Shown: piece by piece, positions 34,349 through 45,306 of the stretch
Numbering within the stretch: the stretch's first letter is position 1
How the letters are laid out: the number at the start of each line of letters is the position of its first letter
From: Vandiemenella viatica
Lineage: Eukaryota; Arthropoda; Insecta; Orthoptera; Morabidae
Length of the DNA stretch: 64,000 nucleotides
NCBI GenBank assembly: GCA_031002005.1
Contig: JARYHS010011408.1
Coordinates: forward strand, 222,063,473 to 222,127,472
Direction of reading: 5' to 3'
Made by a program: the position numbers and the translations under genes
Notes under the pieces: model-generated
Seen by the model: the letters and a program-made list of their open reading frames with translations, nothing else
Told to the model about the DNA's origin: nothing
Databases searched by the model: none

Positions 34349-35237
34349 GTAAAACACATCAGTTCAAAGTGACAATCTAAATTCATCTAAGCACATGAAA
34401 TCTTCTTGCGGTGAACATTGCCGTCCAAGGTGGTTTTCTTATGGACCAAGATATTTGGAAATGGAAGCTATTGAATCATACTCTAGACCTTAGGGTTGTC
34501 GCCGCTACTTGCTGAGTAATAAGCTTTTAATTCTTCCCATGCTTACGTAACTGGTTTTCTTGTCAATTCCTACGACTTGAACCAATGGGTGCAATCGCTT
34601 CAAACTAATTTTGCATACGGCTAGGAATAGTTTCCTTGTTTTGTATCTCTGCACGCATTTTATCGATAAGAGTTGAATTATAGCTAGTTTCTGTGATTGG
34701 AGGTGATCAGTTTATCCCATTACTGCAGCCGTTAGATCAAATACTTTCTTCGTTAGGTGCGACTCTCATCAAATCAAAAGTCAGGAAATACCACTCTGAC
34801 AGCTTGATTCGAATTAATCGCTTTTGATTTTGTTTTTGCGTGTCACTTGCTGGGAGATTCCGGAAATGAATCGCTGTAGATTCCTGTTTCCGACCTTGTG
34901 TTACTAGAAGGACACCAGCGAAAGTGACCAGTCATAGCAGCTCAGGTGGAAGCTATAATTTATTCATTAGAAGGTTCAGCTCAGCAGTCAAATATATTGG
35001 ATTCCGAAACAGAGCCGAAACACGTCAACATTTCTTTCTCGACTATCATATAATGACATCTCTTCCTGTCGTTATTCTAAAACACTGAAACAGTTTTGAC
35101 ACAGCCTTAAGACAGCTGACCATTACAGAATTTTTATTAAGAAAGACAATTGGCCAAACAAAATGACCAACAATACCTCTAAAAATACTCTTTGAATTTA
35201 TTCTGTCTTTCTTTAGTATGTGATCTGCAACTTTCTG
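34349..35237. other. No feature recognised
   Basis: Unassigned sequence. Confidence 0.3.
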
Positions 35238-35425
35238 GTCAGGAATTCGAGAGGACGCAAGTTTCATTCCCAGATTTTGGTGTTCCAAGGTTTTCTGAAA
35301 TAACTACAGGCGGATGCCGAGATGGTTCCTATAAAAGATCGTTGCCAAATTCGTTCTTCATTCTTGTCCCCCTTCCTCACCAAGCTATATTAACCACGAC
35401 GGCGACGAACCTTAAAACATTATCA
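35238..35425 (+). mobile_element. Diverged SINE-A copy
   Basis: CAGGAATTCGAGAGGACGCA, CCCAGATTTTGGTGTTCCAAGG, GGCGGATGCCGAGATGGTTCC and GACGGCGACGAACCTTAAAAC follow the SINE-A block order; the head is lost. Confidence 0.65.
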
Positions 35426-35518
35426 ATAACTGGCATCTACCTGTTCTAAAGCCATGCTGTATTGTATCCATAATTAAAAGGTGTTCCCCTGTAGAACGCT
35501 ATGATCAGTTTGGTTGGA

Positions 35519-35692
35519 TTAGAGGAGGTAGAGATCCTTGTGCCTCTTCAGTACCTTGACCTCGTAGTGTAGGGTGGTGCTGTCAGTGACAAGCTGCGGA
35601 CACGTAACCTTGAAGCCTCCCCAGTACTCTCTGGACAGCAGGCTGACCGTCCATGTGGAGCCGTTCAAGACGTCCAGCTTCGCAGTAGACTC
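35519..35692 (-). CDS. Possible terminal coding exon of an unknown host gene
   Basis: On the minus strand, 57 codons plus stop run from an AG acceptor (CATAG, exon begins 35692) to TAA at 35519-35521. The frame begins ESTAKLDVLNGSTWTVSLL and includes EYWGGFKVTCPQLVTDS. Third codon positions are strongly C/G-ended, unlike the AT-rich surroundings and unlike the decayed transposon frames. The upstream frame is closed by the TAG of the acceptor itself, as expected of a 3' exon. I do not recognise the family. The overlapping plus frame (35574-35786) lacks this bias. No other exon of the gene is identified, so it may also be a duplicated gene fragment. Confidence 0.45.
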   Translation of the reverse strand, partial: ESTAKLDVLNGSTWTVSLLSREYWGGFKVTCPQLVTDSTTLHYEVKVLKRHKDLYLL

Positions 35693-36454
35693 CTATGTTT
35701 CATATGGGTTGAGTCGCGGCTGTCTTGTCTTCAGCCTGTTCCTCGACCAACTAAGGTACTTTAGTTCAATACCTCCTAAGAAATGATTTTCTAACCAAAC
35801 TTTTTTTTAATTTTTGAGATTCAGATCGCTAGGTATGTGTTTATATATGTGAATGATTTTCCTTCACTTTTATGTGTAGCCAGTTAAATGTTTCCTAGTA
35901 TTTTGTTACCCAACTGCAAAATGATGTTATGTTTATCGAAATAATGTTGGTATTCTTCTCTGTTCACTCCTACAAGGTAAATGGCATCATGGGTTCCGAC
36001 GTATGTGTCGCCGGATTCGTCTTGATGTCAATGTGGTTTCAAATACAGCACACAATATATATATATATATATAAAACCTTCTGTAAGAACTCAGTCTCGT
36101 TATTATAGGAACTTTACATTTTGTTGTTAATGCAGTGATGGTTTTTTTTTTTCTTTTTTCGTACCTACTACTCAAATCGTTTATATTTTTCCACTGTGTG
36201 GTGATACTTTCTCGAAAAAAGACGGTATCAGGAGTTTTGAATTTAATACTGAATCACCACTTACATTTAAAGAACGCCTTCAAAATGTGAGGGGTAGTAT
36301 ATTTCAATATTGCAGTGAATTATCAACTAAAAGGAATATATATATATATATACTAAAAGTCGAACTGCGAAAAGTGAAAACAAGAGTTTCAATATAAATA
36401 CTATTAACTGCTGAAAATTTCTGTGATAAATATTCTGTCCATTACATTTGAACA
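35693..36454. other. AT-rich, simple repeats only
   Basis: TA dinucleotide runs at about 36056-36073 and 36338-36351. No gene recognised. Confidence 0.35.
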
Positions 36455-36700
36455 GGGACCAGCCAGTGCTACCGCACCTTGGAGGCACGGGACCAGGTTC
36501 AAAACTCGGGGTGTTGGTACCGGACAACTGATTGCTGTTTTAGGTGGCTTTGCTCAATCATCTAAGCGAATTTCTAGTCGTTCCCCAATTCCGCCTCATA
36601 AACTAGATATTTCACAAACAAAAATACAGCCATCACATAGAACATAGGTTATTAGTTTCATAGACAGATGGCGAAACATATGCTCCAAACCATCAAAAGT
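36455..36700 (+). mobile_element. SINE family S2 copy
   Basis: tRNA-like head with A-box-like CCAGTGCTACCGCACC and B-box CAGGTTCAAAACTCGG, then TTTTAGGTGGCTTTGC, CCCAATTCCGCCTCATAAAC, ATTTCACAAACAAAAATACA and ATAGACAGATGGCG. The last four blocks also occur at 1163 and/or 12683. Confidence 0.65.
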
Positions 36701-37784
36701 ACGATAGAACCTTGGTAATAAAATAAGCACAGTCTCCTGATGAATATGTGCCGAACAAACCTCCAAAATGGATACGTTCTAAAGATAACCTTCGCCTACT
36801 AGACTGCGTGGACATTATTTCAATTGCTTAAGAAAGTTTCAGGAGAATTCTCGCTAGGTTTATCTATGGTATATATTCTCTAATTCATACATATAATGAA
36901 TAATCACCAATTAATTTTCCTATAACATTGTAAAAATAATATATTACATGAAGTAACTAGCCACCTGCAACATTTCTTCAGCAACTGAAATAATGACGAC
37001 TACAATGGTGTAGGTATTCCTGTTATTACAAAATCGAGGGAATATTCATTTGTCAGAACAACTTTCAGCAATTAAAATCATTGATGTTGAAGAGATTGTT
37101 TTTAACTTTCAGTCAAGTTTCGCAGTCGGGTCATTTACTTTTAACAATTTTTTTGTTTGTTTTGTTTTATCCTACGTAAGTTGTAAGTAAAAGAATCTCC
37201 ACTACCTGGAGTACTAAAGCTGATGCCTCATCTGCAGCAAAGGTTTATGTTACAGCCCTCGTCACCTCGCTGCCTGTCATTCAGCAGCTAATTACCCTGC
37301 AGTATTCCTGTCTGAACGGTCGTTCTGTAATAGCATATCAATCCAGTACTACTTTTATGTGACTATCAATTAGAGAGCTTGTTAAACAAGTACAGGAGAG
37401 ACAATCTCTGTCTACGAATTAAAGGCTTTGTTGTAGGCTGTATTGTAATAGCCCTCAAACCAAACCTTCTGTGAATTTTAATCGGGGTAATCAAGTATAG
37501 ATATATAAAGTTTGATTAATGATGAATTTGTGTATTTTTTCATGTGAATGACTATTGCTTTTAATGAAAGAGACTACGTAAATGATGTGTAATATGATCA
37601 GAAGTAGTGTATTGTGTAAAATATTAATTGAATGCTTGTAATAATAATTGTTGTACAAGCCAAGGTGTTTTGAGAATGATTTTCAGCTATTTGATGTTGT
37701 TAATTTCATGTTTAAATGCATTTAAATAGCGTTAATTTCCATTTTAAAGTGTTTCTTAATGATTGAAATTTATTTCATACAAGT
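36701..37784. other. AT-rich, no gene recognised
   Basis: May include the U3 part of the candidate LTR that follows; otherwise unassigned. Confidence 0.3.
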
Positions 37785-38165
37785 TGTAATTGGCTTCGTA
37801 TGATTTTGATTGCCAGTGTACTTGTTAACGCTCTGGCGGTGCCCTTTATTGTCTTCTAGATGTTTCTCTAGCGACTATTTAAACTTGCGAAGATGGCGAA
37901 CAGCGGAAGTAATGGTAATTGTTTTGGAAAAGTTGCAGGATTCGTTTTAAGAGTAGTTCAACACTTTTTATTCGCTGGAGTTTCGTCATATGCTTTAGTA
38001 TCTTTGGACGAAGTTGATGCCTATCCGTGCTTTGTTATGAGGGTTTTTTCGAAATAAAAACAGATAGATAAAAAGTGTGTCATTGGTCTTGTCATTTAAT
38101 TGAACTCATAATCCCACTATGATCCTTTTGTGAAAGGTAAAAAATTACCTGGCGACCGTACGACA
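37785..38165 (+). mobile_element. Candidate LTR (solo or 5') with primer-binding-site-like end
   Basis: TGTAATTGGC at 37785 could be an LTR start. A TATTTAAA box (37875-37882), a GC-richer transcribed-looking block, AATAAA at 38053 and a final CTGGCGACCGTACGACAG (38149-38166), which resembles the TGGCGACCGTGACAG-type primer-binding site I associate with some insect gypsy-like elements, support an LTR. No gag-pol follows and no target duplication was found, so boundaries are uncertain. Confidence 0.4.
37893..38057 (+). CDS. 54-codon ORF with strong start context, unknown product
   Basis: ATG at 37893 sits in AAGATGGCG, a strong animal initiation context. The frame encodes a small protein beginning MANSGSNGNCFGKVAGFV, continuing LRVVQHFLFAGVSSYALV (a possible short hydrophobic helix) and ending with RVFSK and TAA at 38055, overlapping an AATAAA. 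I recognise no family. It may be a microprotein, a first exon whose donor I cannot place, or a chance frame in the R region of an LTR; the last is at least as likely. Confidence 0.3.
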   Translation: MANSGSNGNCFGKVAGFVLRVVQHFLFAGVSSYALVSLDEVDAYPCFVMRVFSK

Positions 38166-38635
38166 GTAACCTGTTAATTGAATAACTCGTTAATTAAGTT
38201 TCAGTCAGCATTATACAGAAGAACCATCCAGCGAGTACCTTATCAATATCCTCCTTTATTTTCAGATTACCTCTTTGCCACAGAGTGCTTCCTTGTTATT
38301 GAAAGTTCAAGTTCGTTGAGTTAATTGAGAAAAGAAGTTCTTTCTGTTCACTGTTCGTACTCGCGACTGTCTCTTGGAAGGTAACCGTGGCTTAAGTAAC
38401 TGTCTCGCCATTGTTCGAGCACATATGTCTGCTCGCACTCTGCACTGGCGACTCGAGCTATACCAGCTACACTGTTTAACCATGACTGATTGTTTCTTAG
38501 TGACTCAAACCATCTTCATCTCTCATGCATGCTGCAGTACAGCGTCTATACACCGAATAACTGTCTTTTGCGGTTCACTATAAACATTATCACGACTGCA
38601 CTGAGTCCCAGTTACCCACTCTTTTTCGGGCTTAA

Positions 38636-40187
38636 GGTCCGCGCTCACTAGGGCGGGCCTCATCGCATCGCATCGGGTCGCATCGCATTGAGCGAAAATG
38701 CTGCAACGCACATCTGGACGCAGCGAGTCGCATTTCTTTTGTCACTGACTTCGGTTCTCGCCGATTATTCAGCCGCTTCTGCACTGCAAATGGACACATC
38801 AGACAAAGGGCTCTTATTTTTATATATTCATTGATGAAAATTAAGCAGAAAAGGCAATGGGTTTAATTTAAAAAGGAATTTTCCGCAATTCTTAGGCACA
38901 GTAGGTGGCAAACATGTTTCAAAAGTTCTACAGAATTGCGGTTCTCTTTATTTTTAATGCAGAAAAATGAAAGTTTTTCATGGTTTTAATAGCCCTTGCA
39001 GTTGCAGTTGTATTTTGGTCGCCGGAGGATTGAGAAAAAAATTAAGACGGCAAAATCTTTAGCCACAACAATTTAGGTGAGGCAATGGCTGCAGGAAAAC
39101 TGAATTTTCACGTTGACAAGTGAGATAAAATGCACTATGTAATAGTAGTAAATGAAGCTTTTCCCCTTTCGAGATGAGGCCTATTTCAGAATATCAGATA
39201 AAATGAAAGGAAGAGAAACGAACTTTCAATTACAGGCTCAATAAACTATGAAGGGTGATCGATAACTGCTTTGGTGTTATAAGTAGAAGGTTTCAAATCT
39301 GTGAAAGAAGAATGTCGGTGTTACCTAATAAGATAAATAAAGTAATACTAGCCACGTGCTGCATTCATAACCTTTTGATTAACGATATTTGAATTGGGTT
39401 GCAGAAGGTAAGAACGAAAATGACAACATAGAAATTTCAATACTTGACTTACACAAGTTTCTAGGTTACATCAGAAATCATTAAGATTTGGAATAATTTC
39501 ACAAAATATTTTTAAACAATTAGGTTAGTTGGTAACACGAAGCTTTAGAAGCGGCATTCGAAGAAAGTGATAGAATATTATAATACACACGTAAAATAAA
39601 CAAAAAATAGGAAACATGACATTATACTTGGTTGTTTTAACTAGTTTCCTATTTCCTCCCTTTTTTTTTTTTTTTTTTTTTTTTTGTTATTATATTTTGC
39701 GTCATGTAAATCATAAAACTCTTTGAATGTCATTACTAATGAGATGCAGTGCTCTTTATCCATTACGTTTGAATAGTTTAAGTTAAAACATACAAGCAAA
39801 GAACAAGTGAGCATGAGCTAGAAATATTATAATTTTTAATCTTTATTAAATTTCATAAAGTAATTAAATTTTCGGATTGTAATTACTTATATTTTTTTTC
39901 AGAAATCATCCACCATCTTGCGTGCAAATTTTCAGCTAATTTTGTTGAAGTAATGTAGTTAATTCACAGAAATAGGAACACACAAGCTTATCGCAAACCC
40001 GGTCGTGACTGAGCGCATCGAGGCGCACAGGCGGAAAAATACGCCTGGCTAAGCGATCCGGCCGTGCGCCCCGACTCGACCCGCCTCTGGTGTGCGTTAC
40101 CCCATAAGAATCAATGTAAGCGATTGCAGACGCATTTCTGCGATGCGACGCGACGCGATGCGGCCCGCCGTAGTGAGCGCGGACCTG
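38636..40187 (+). mobile_element. PIF/Harbinger-like element with long inverted ends
   Basis: GGTCCGCGCTCACTAGGGCG at the left and its complement (CGCCGTAGTGAGCGCGGACC) at the right form about 40 bp of imperfect terminal inverted repeat. It extends into GCATCGCATCG / GCGATGCGACG subterminal repeats. TAA lies left of the first end, but the right flank is TGG, so the expected 3-bp duplication is not intact. The interior carries PIF/Harbinger transposase blocks at 38895-39380. Size 1,552 bp. Confidence 0.8.
38895..39380 (+). pseudogene. PIF/Harbinger transposase remnant
   Basis: Three blocks occur in the right order. GTVGGKHV (about 38896-38919) stands for the family's DGKH motif, with the first catalytic aspartate replaced by glycine. 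VVNEAFPL (about 39145-39168) matches DEAFPL. At 39225-39380 NYRLNK, one stop, RVIDNCFGVISRRFQI and ATCCIHNLL match the C-terminal block, where the catalytic glutamate position (VENxFG) reads aspartate. Several stops and frame changes separate the blocks. The protein would have cut and pasted the element; it is inactive. Confidence 0.8.
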
Positions 40188-40799
40188 GCTGCACTGCCTC
40201 CAACTGCAAACACGACACCTGTACCCCAGCCGCCGAACGCCCCAGCTGTTTTATGACGTGTGACCTGTTTACGAATCTTACCGCATTCTTTCAGTCTCTG
40301 CCGCTTGCACAGCAAAATTGCGTACATCGGGAAAAAAAATAACAGCCCCATTCCGTCACAAGCTTTCAAGAGATGTCTAACTTCCTTGTTTAAGGAAACC
40401 AACCTCTCATTAAATTCCTCTATTACATCTCTTTTCGCCTCAGCAGTGAAATAGCATTGATAGTTTCGTATTAAATCTCACGCATTATATCAGCATTTCA
40501 TTTACCTTAAGACTGACTGAGTAATAAATCTCTATCCCAGCAAAATCTATATCAGAATTTCCTGTTTTTTTTCTGTGTTTCTTGTCACTCAACTAGACAG
40601 TAGTTCTTACGATTCAGTGCTTTTCTGTATATATCGTTGCTTGATGACGATTTTTTGTTTCTAGTTACAATTGTATGATGATTAGTATTTATTTGTCACT
40701 TCGTATCAACTCCACCATATCTTGGTCATAGACGCGTATGATAGAGCTTCTATCCGCTGTTTTGATCTACAAGTGTAATTTGTGCTCTTAGCTTTTAGA
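40188..40799. other. Unassigned; may include LINE 5' sequence
   Basis: Sequence between the Harbinger element and the first recognisable LINE coding block. It could be the 5' UTR of the LINE or unrelated DNA. Confidence 0.3.
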
Positions 40800-40862
40800 C
40801 CACTCACACCAATGTTGGTTTTGTTGACCTGTTCAGGCGTTATGATCAACCCTGGATGTGTG

Positions 40863-41134
40863 GTCATGTACAGCGTACACAGGCAGATCTGAAGCGTGCA
40901 TTGTGTCAGGCTGACCGAACACACATTGGTTTGATAGATGTTTCTGGCATAACACGGAGTGACCATACCTCCCATGGACTCCACCTGAATGTTCGGGGCA
41001 AGCAGAAGCTAACACAACTGATTGCCAATAGCATCAGGAGAGGCAGGTTGGATGTGAACACCATCCCAGTGGTAATTGGTGGTAGGACTCAGTCTTTTTT
41101 AGGCCAAATGTCAAGAGTAGGAAGAGTTATTTAA
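40863..41134 (+). pseudogene. ORF1-type esterase-like C-terminal fragment
   Basis: The frame contains LIDVSGITRSDHTSHGLHLN followed by VRGKQKLTQL, which fits the last block (DxxH with HGLHLN..GK) of SGNH-esterase-like domains known from ORF1 of CR1-type LINEs. It ends in TAA about 25 bases before the endonuclease frame opens, the usual ORF1-ORF2 spacing. The N-terminal nucleophile blocks are not recognisable upstream, so ORF1 is truncated or decayed. Confidence 0.55.
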
Positions 41135-41160
41135 GAAACATACATAATTGTATTACAGTA

Positions 41161-41685
41161 AAAAATAAAGAATGTCAGTCTAAAATAGCTTTGTTCCATC
41201 AGAACATTAGGGGTATCTCAAGCAAACTTGATGAGTTGATAATATCTATAGAAGAAACCCAAAAATCATTGAATCTTAACATAAATATCGTATGTCTGAC
41301 AGAACATCATCTGAAGAATTCTGAAATAGGTCTTCTCCCTTTTATTGGATATAGATTAGCTTCTTGTTATTGCAGGTCAGAGATGAGAATGGATGGTGCA
41401 GCAATATATGTAAGAGAAAATACTGAGACAAAATCGTTAGATGTAAGTAAATACTGTATAGAACAAGATTTTGAATGTTGTGCAATACAGTTAGAATTAG
41501 AAAACAAATATCTTATAGTGCTGACAGTTTATAGGGCTCCCACAGAAGACTTCAGAAAATTTTGTAATAAACTTGAGGCGGTTCTAATAAACTTATCACG
41601 TACTAAAAGGGAAATTATCCTCTGTGGAGACTTCAACATAAATTTTGCTGTAGAATGTAACAGATTATCTTCTAGGAATGCTTAG
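41161..41685 (+). pseudogene. LINE ORF2 endonuclease domain, N-terminal part
   Basis: FHQNIRGISSKLDEL (first strand and catalytic N), CLTEHHL (catalytic E), VYRAP, and ILCGDFNIN (catalytic D-N) are all present, so the metal-binding core of the endonuclease is intact in this frame. It ends near 41680, where the reading continues in the next frame with the SDHNAQ block. The enzyme nicks target DNA to prime reverse transcription. Confidence 0.85.
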
Positions 41686-42697
41686 ATCATTCAATCTCTA
41701 TCAAACTGTAAATTTCCCAAGTAGAACACAAAAAGATAGTAGTATCATTATTGATAACATTTTTGTAGACCACAATAAATTAGAAATACATGAAACAGTT
41801 CCAATGGAAAATGGTTTGTCAGACCATAATGCTCAAATAAATACTATGGATGTTGTGGGAAATGAAAATAACAAAAAGAAAGGATTTGTCAGAGTTAGGC
41901 CATTAAAGAACAATTCAATAAAAATATTAAATGATGAACTTCTCAATGAGGACTGGAGCACTGTTTATAAATTAAAAGGGGTAAACAATAAATTCAATTA
42001 CTTTCACCAAAGGTTTTTAGAAATTTACAAAAGGTGTCTCCCTACAAAACTAGCTCCAATTGGTCAAAAACGAGTAAACAAAAATTGGGTTATAGTTGGT
42101 ATTAAAACATCTTGCAGACATAAAAGGGAATTGTATGTAAAAGTTAGGAATACTGATAATATGCTTCTCAGACAACATTACAAAACTTACTGTAGAATTT
42201 TAACCAAAGTAATAAAAGAAGCTAAACGTTTGGCCATAAACGATGAGATTAGTAGTTCAGATAATAAGATAAAAAGTGTCTGGAACATTATTAAAAGAGA
42301 AACAACTGTATCATCCCCTGAACATAAACCTATATCTATAAACGGCGTTAATGATAAACTTGTAAATGACCCCTCTTATGTAGGAAGTGCTTTCAATAAC
42401 TACTTCTTAACAGTTGCTGAAAAAATAAAAGGAATATATATTGGGAATATGGATGCTATAGCAATACTTAAATCCTTGTCACCAAAAACAGCACCTATGT
42501 CTATATTTCCCACCAGTCAAAATGAATTTGAAAAAATTATTAAATCCCTCAAAAATAAAAAGTCATTTGGTTATGATGAGGTTTCAACCCATGTAGTGAA
42601 ACAATGTAACACCAGCATTAGTAGAGTTATTAGTCATATTTGTAATAATAGTTCTTTGAAGAAGGTATCTTCCCTGACTCACTCAAGAAGTCAATAA
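41678..42697 (+). pseudogene. LINE ORF2 middle part (endonuclease end, linker, RT start)
   Basis: Begins with SFNLYQTVNFPSRT, contains GLSDHNAQ (the last endonuclease motif with catalytic D-H), a long lysine-rich linker, and IKSLKNKKSFGYDEVSTH, the entry of the reverse transcriptase (the family has SxGxDxI). It leaves frame at about 42655, where the next part resumes in the endonuclease frame. The start codon listed is only the first ATG in this frame, not a biological start. Confidence 0.8.
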
Positions 42698-44082
42698 TCA
42701 AACCACTTTATAAAAAGGGTGATACCTCAAAAATTGAGAATTACAGACCCATTTCACTTCTACCAGCATTTTCAAAAATCTTTGAAAAAGCAATGTACAG
42801 AAGGGTGTATGCACATCTACAATAGAATGACCTACTCAGTAAAGTACAGTTTGGTTTTAGGCAAGGCGTTTCAACAGATTCAGCAATTTTTGCTTTTGTA
42901 AACAACATACTGGAATCAATGCATAAAAAATTAAATTCCCTAGGTATATTCTGTGATCTTGCTAAGGCTTTTGACTGTGTTGATCATGAGATTCTACTAG
43001 GTAAATTAGACCACTATGGAGTTAGTGGTAAGCTAGGACTTTGGTTTAAATCTTACCTGGAAAATAGAAAGCAATGTGTATCACTGAAAGATGCTAATAC
43101 AGGAAATGTTATAAACTCAGAATGGGGTATAGTTAAATGTGGTGTGCCTCAGGGCTCAATTCTTGGCCCTCTGCTGTTCTTAATCTATATAAATGATCTC
43201 CCACATATACTAGGTGGTAATGAACACATGGTGCTCTTTGCAGATGATACCAGCATATCTTTGAAAGACCCATCAGCACAAAACCTCGAAAACACAGCAA
43301 ATGATGCTATAAAGAAAATTAACAGGTGGTTTAATGCCAACAAACTAATACTTAATGTAGAAAAGACACAGTTACTTCAGTTTGTTACAAAAAATAAAAC
43401 AAAGGACAGCTATAATTTGATATTAGAAGGAAAAGCAATCAATGAAAGCAGTTTCACAAATTTTCTGGGTGTATATATAGATAACAAATTGAACTGGAAA
43501 CAGCATATTCAACAACTTCTTAAAAAACTGAATTCTGCAACATTTTCACTGAGGGTAATATCTAGAATAGCCAATATAGAAACCAGAAAGTTAGTATATT
43601 TTGCATATTTTCATTCCCTGCTCACTTATGGCATCTCATTCTGGGGAAACTCGTCACAAGCACAGAGGGTATTTAAATTGCAAAAGCGTGCTATAAGAAC
43701 TATTTGTGGAGCAAATCCACAGACGTCGTGCAGAAATCTATTTAAAAACCTGGGTGTACTAACAATGCCAGCACAGTATGTATACTCTGTACTATCATTT
43801 GTAGTAGAAAATCCTGAACACTTCAATCTTAATGCTGACATACATAGCCATAATACTAGGAATAAATATAATATTCACAATGATTACAAATCACTGTCAA
43901 TTGTACAGAAAGGGTTAACATTTACTGGAGCTTCCTTATTCAATGTCTTACCAACAGAAATTAAATGTTATCTACAAAAACCCAACTACTTTAAGTCCAA
44001 ACTGAAAGAGTTTCTGCTTCAGAACCCATTTTACTCTGTGAAAGAATTTTCTTCTTGGAATTTGGTAACTAAGAATGACTGA
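42661..44082 (+). pseudogene. LINE ORF2 reverse transcriptase and C-terminus
   Basis: Frame 1 resumes with [19 protein letters not shown], then TAG at 42823-42825, then FGFRQGVSTDSA, CDLAKAFDCVDHEILL (catalytic D), GVPQGSILGPLLFLIYIND, LFADDTS (the F/YADD catalytic pair), LILNVEKTQ and FLGVYIDNKLNWK. The stop-free run from 42919 covers 387 codons including the thumb (QKRAIRTICG) and a C-terminal HNTRNK block. Apart from one stop and the upstream frameshifts, the enzyme core is well preserved, so the copy is fairly young. Confidence 0.9.
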
Positions 44083-44700
44083 TAAAATAGTATATATGGT
44101 GTATGGAAGGGGAAGGTGACAAAATTATCCACAATTACTAAAATGATATATGGTTTTTCTTTCTGTTGAAACTTTTGACAAATGAACTAATTACACTGTT
44201 TACAAAATTTCACTCATATATAGTAACTAACATGGGATAGCATGCACTCAAAAACTGATGTGAAACATTATCATATTAACAGTTTTTTAAGTAATTGACT
44301 ACTTATGAGTTGTTGGTAATATAATTGATATTGCTAATAGGTGTGTGTACTGTTCCACATAAATAGCAACTAACATAATATAATATGTAGTCACAAATTA
44401 CAGTGAAACGTATCATGGTAACTGGTTGGTAAGAAAATAACTGGTTATTAGATGCTGGTAACAAGTGTATACACTGTTCCAAATAATAAGTATTAATTAA
44501 CTCGGGATTGTATTTGTAGATTACAGGAGATATTGGTTATACTAATGGGGTGTTGCTAACTTGTTGTGAATATATAATACAATAATATTATCAATTATAT
44601 AGTAATATTGACATTACTAATAAGTGTATGTACTGTTCCACATCCCCGAGATTATTCTCACATGGGATCAAAGTGAATATATCTATCTATCTATCTATCC
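44083..44700 (+). other. LINE 3' UTR with internal duplication and TATC tail
   Basis: Contains a diverged repeat: ATTGCTAATAGGTGTGTGTACTGTTCCACAT-type sequence near 44330-44360 recurs near 44610-44643. The copy at 32488 lacks the first part. The end is (TATC)5-like at 44678-44697, a microsatellite tail used by several CR1-type LINEs in place of poly-A. Confidence 0.75.
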
Positions 44701-45306
44701 GTCCGTATACTATTGTGTAGTTACAGGCGTTATTACCTAAACGGTTGGGCACTATTGCGTGGTTACAATTTTTTTTATAGTTTAGTTTTGAATTGTCAGT
44801 GATAAATATGATTGATTATGCATTGATACAATTAATTTTTCTCCTCAACACTCAGGGATTGGTTTGAAATAATTATACTACAAACAAAATGCTCCCAAAG
44901 AAAATATAAGCTAATCCCCGGGGTTATTACATTTACATTTTATTTCCTGATTTTACATAGCCTACTACCTTGTTACCTAAAGTAGGCCCTTAGTTTCAAC
45001 AGTTTTATTCTTACAACAATTTACTTTTTTTTATAATATATCTGGATAGTTATTTTTAAGGATTTAATGGATTTAAGTATTCTAATAGTAAATCTACTAA
45101 TTATTCTAATAATTAATATACCGCTTAATCTACCAACTAATCTACTAATTAATCTACCATCTTACTAATTCACACAAAAATCAGCAATTGTCTTTGTATT
45201 TTCATACTTCTAATTAATAAACTGTCCCGGGGTTATTAACTGTCTTATTAAGAGCAAAATTAATTCGTTTATTAGAAATATATAAAAATAAAATTCTCGG
45301 TAAAAC
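44701..45306. other. AT-rich, degenerate TAATCTACTAATTA runs
   Basis: Between 45070 and 45170 CTACTAATTATT/CTACCAACTAAT units recur irregularly. No gene recognised. Confidence 0.35.

Larger units (their letters stand above)
40800..44700 (+). mobile_element. Non-LTR retrotransposon (LINE), nearly full coding length, CR1/Jockey-like
   Basis: In order: a degenerate INPGC string near 40848 (2A-like NPGP in related LINEs, weak), an esterase-like ORF end (40863-41134), an apurinic-type endonuclease (41161-41850), a linker, reverse transcriptase (42500-43560), a C-terminal domain to 44082, a 600-bp 3' UTR and a (TATC)n tail at 44678-44697. Two frameshifts and one stop break ORF2. A 5'-truncated relative lies at 32488. 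Clade assignment is by motif style only. Confidence 0.9.

Noticed and set aside
38374..38583. 69-codon frame left of the Harbinger element
   Set aside because: No motif, no codon bias and no neighbouring exon signals.
41678..42697. Separate gene in the middle of the LINE
   Set aside because: Its ends match the endonuclease and RT blocks of the flanking frames, so it is one ORF2 with frameshifts.
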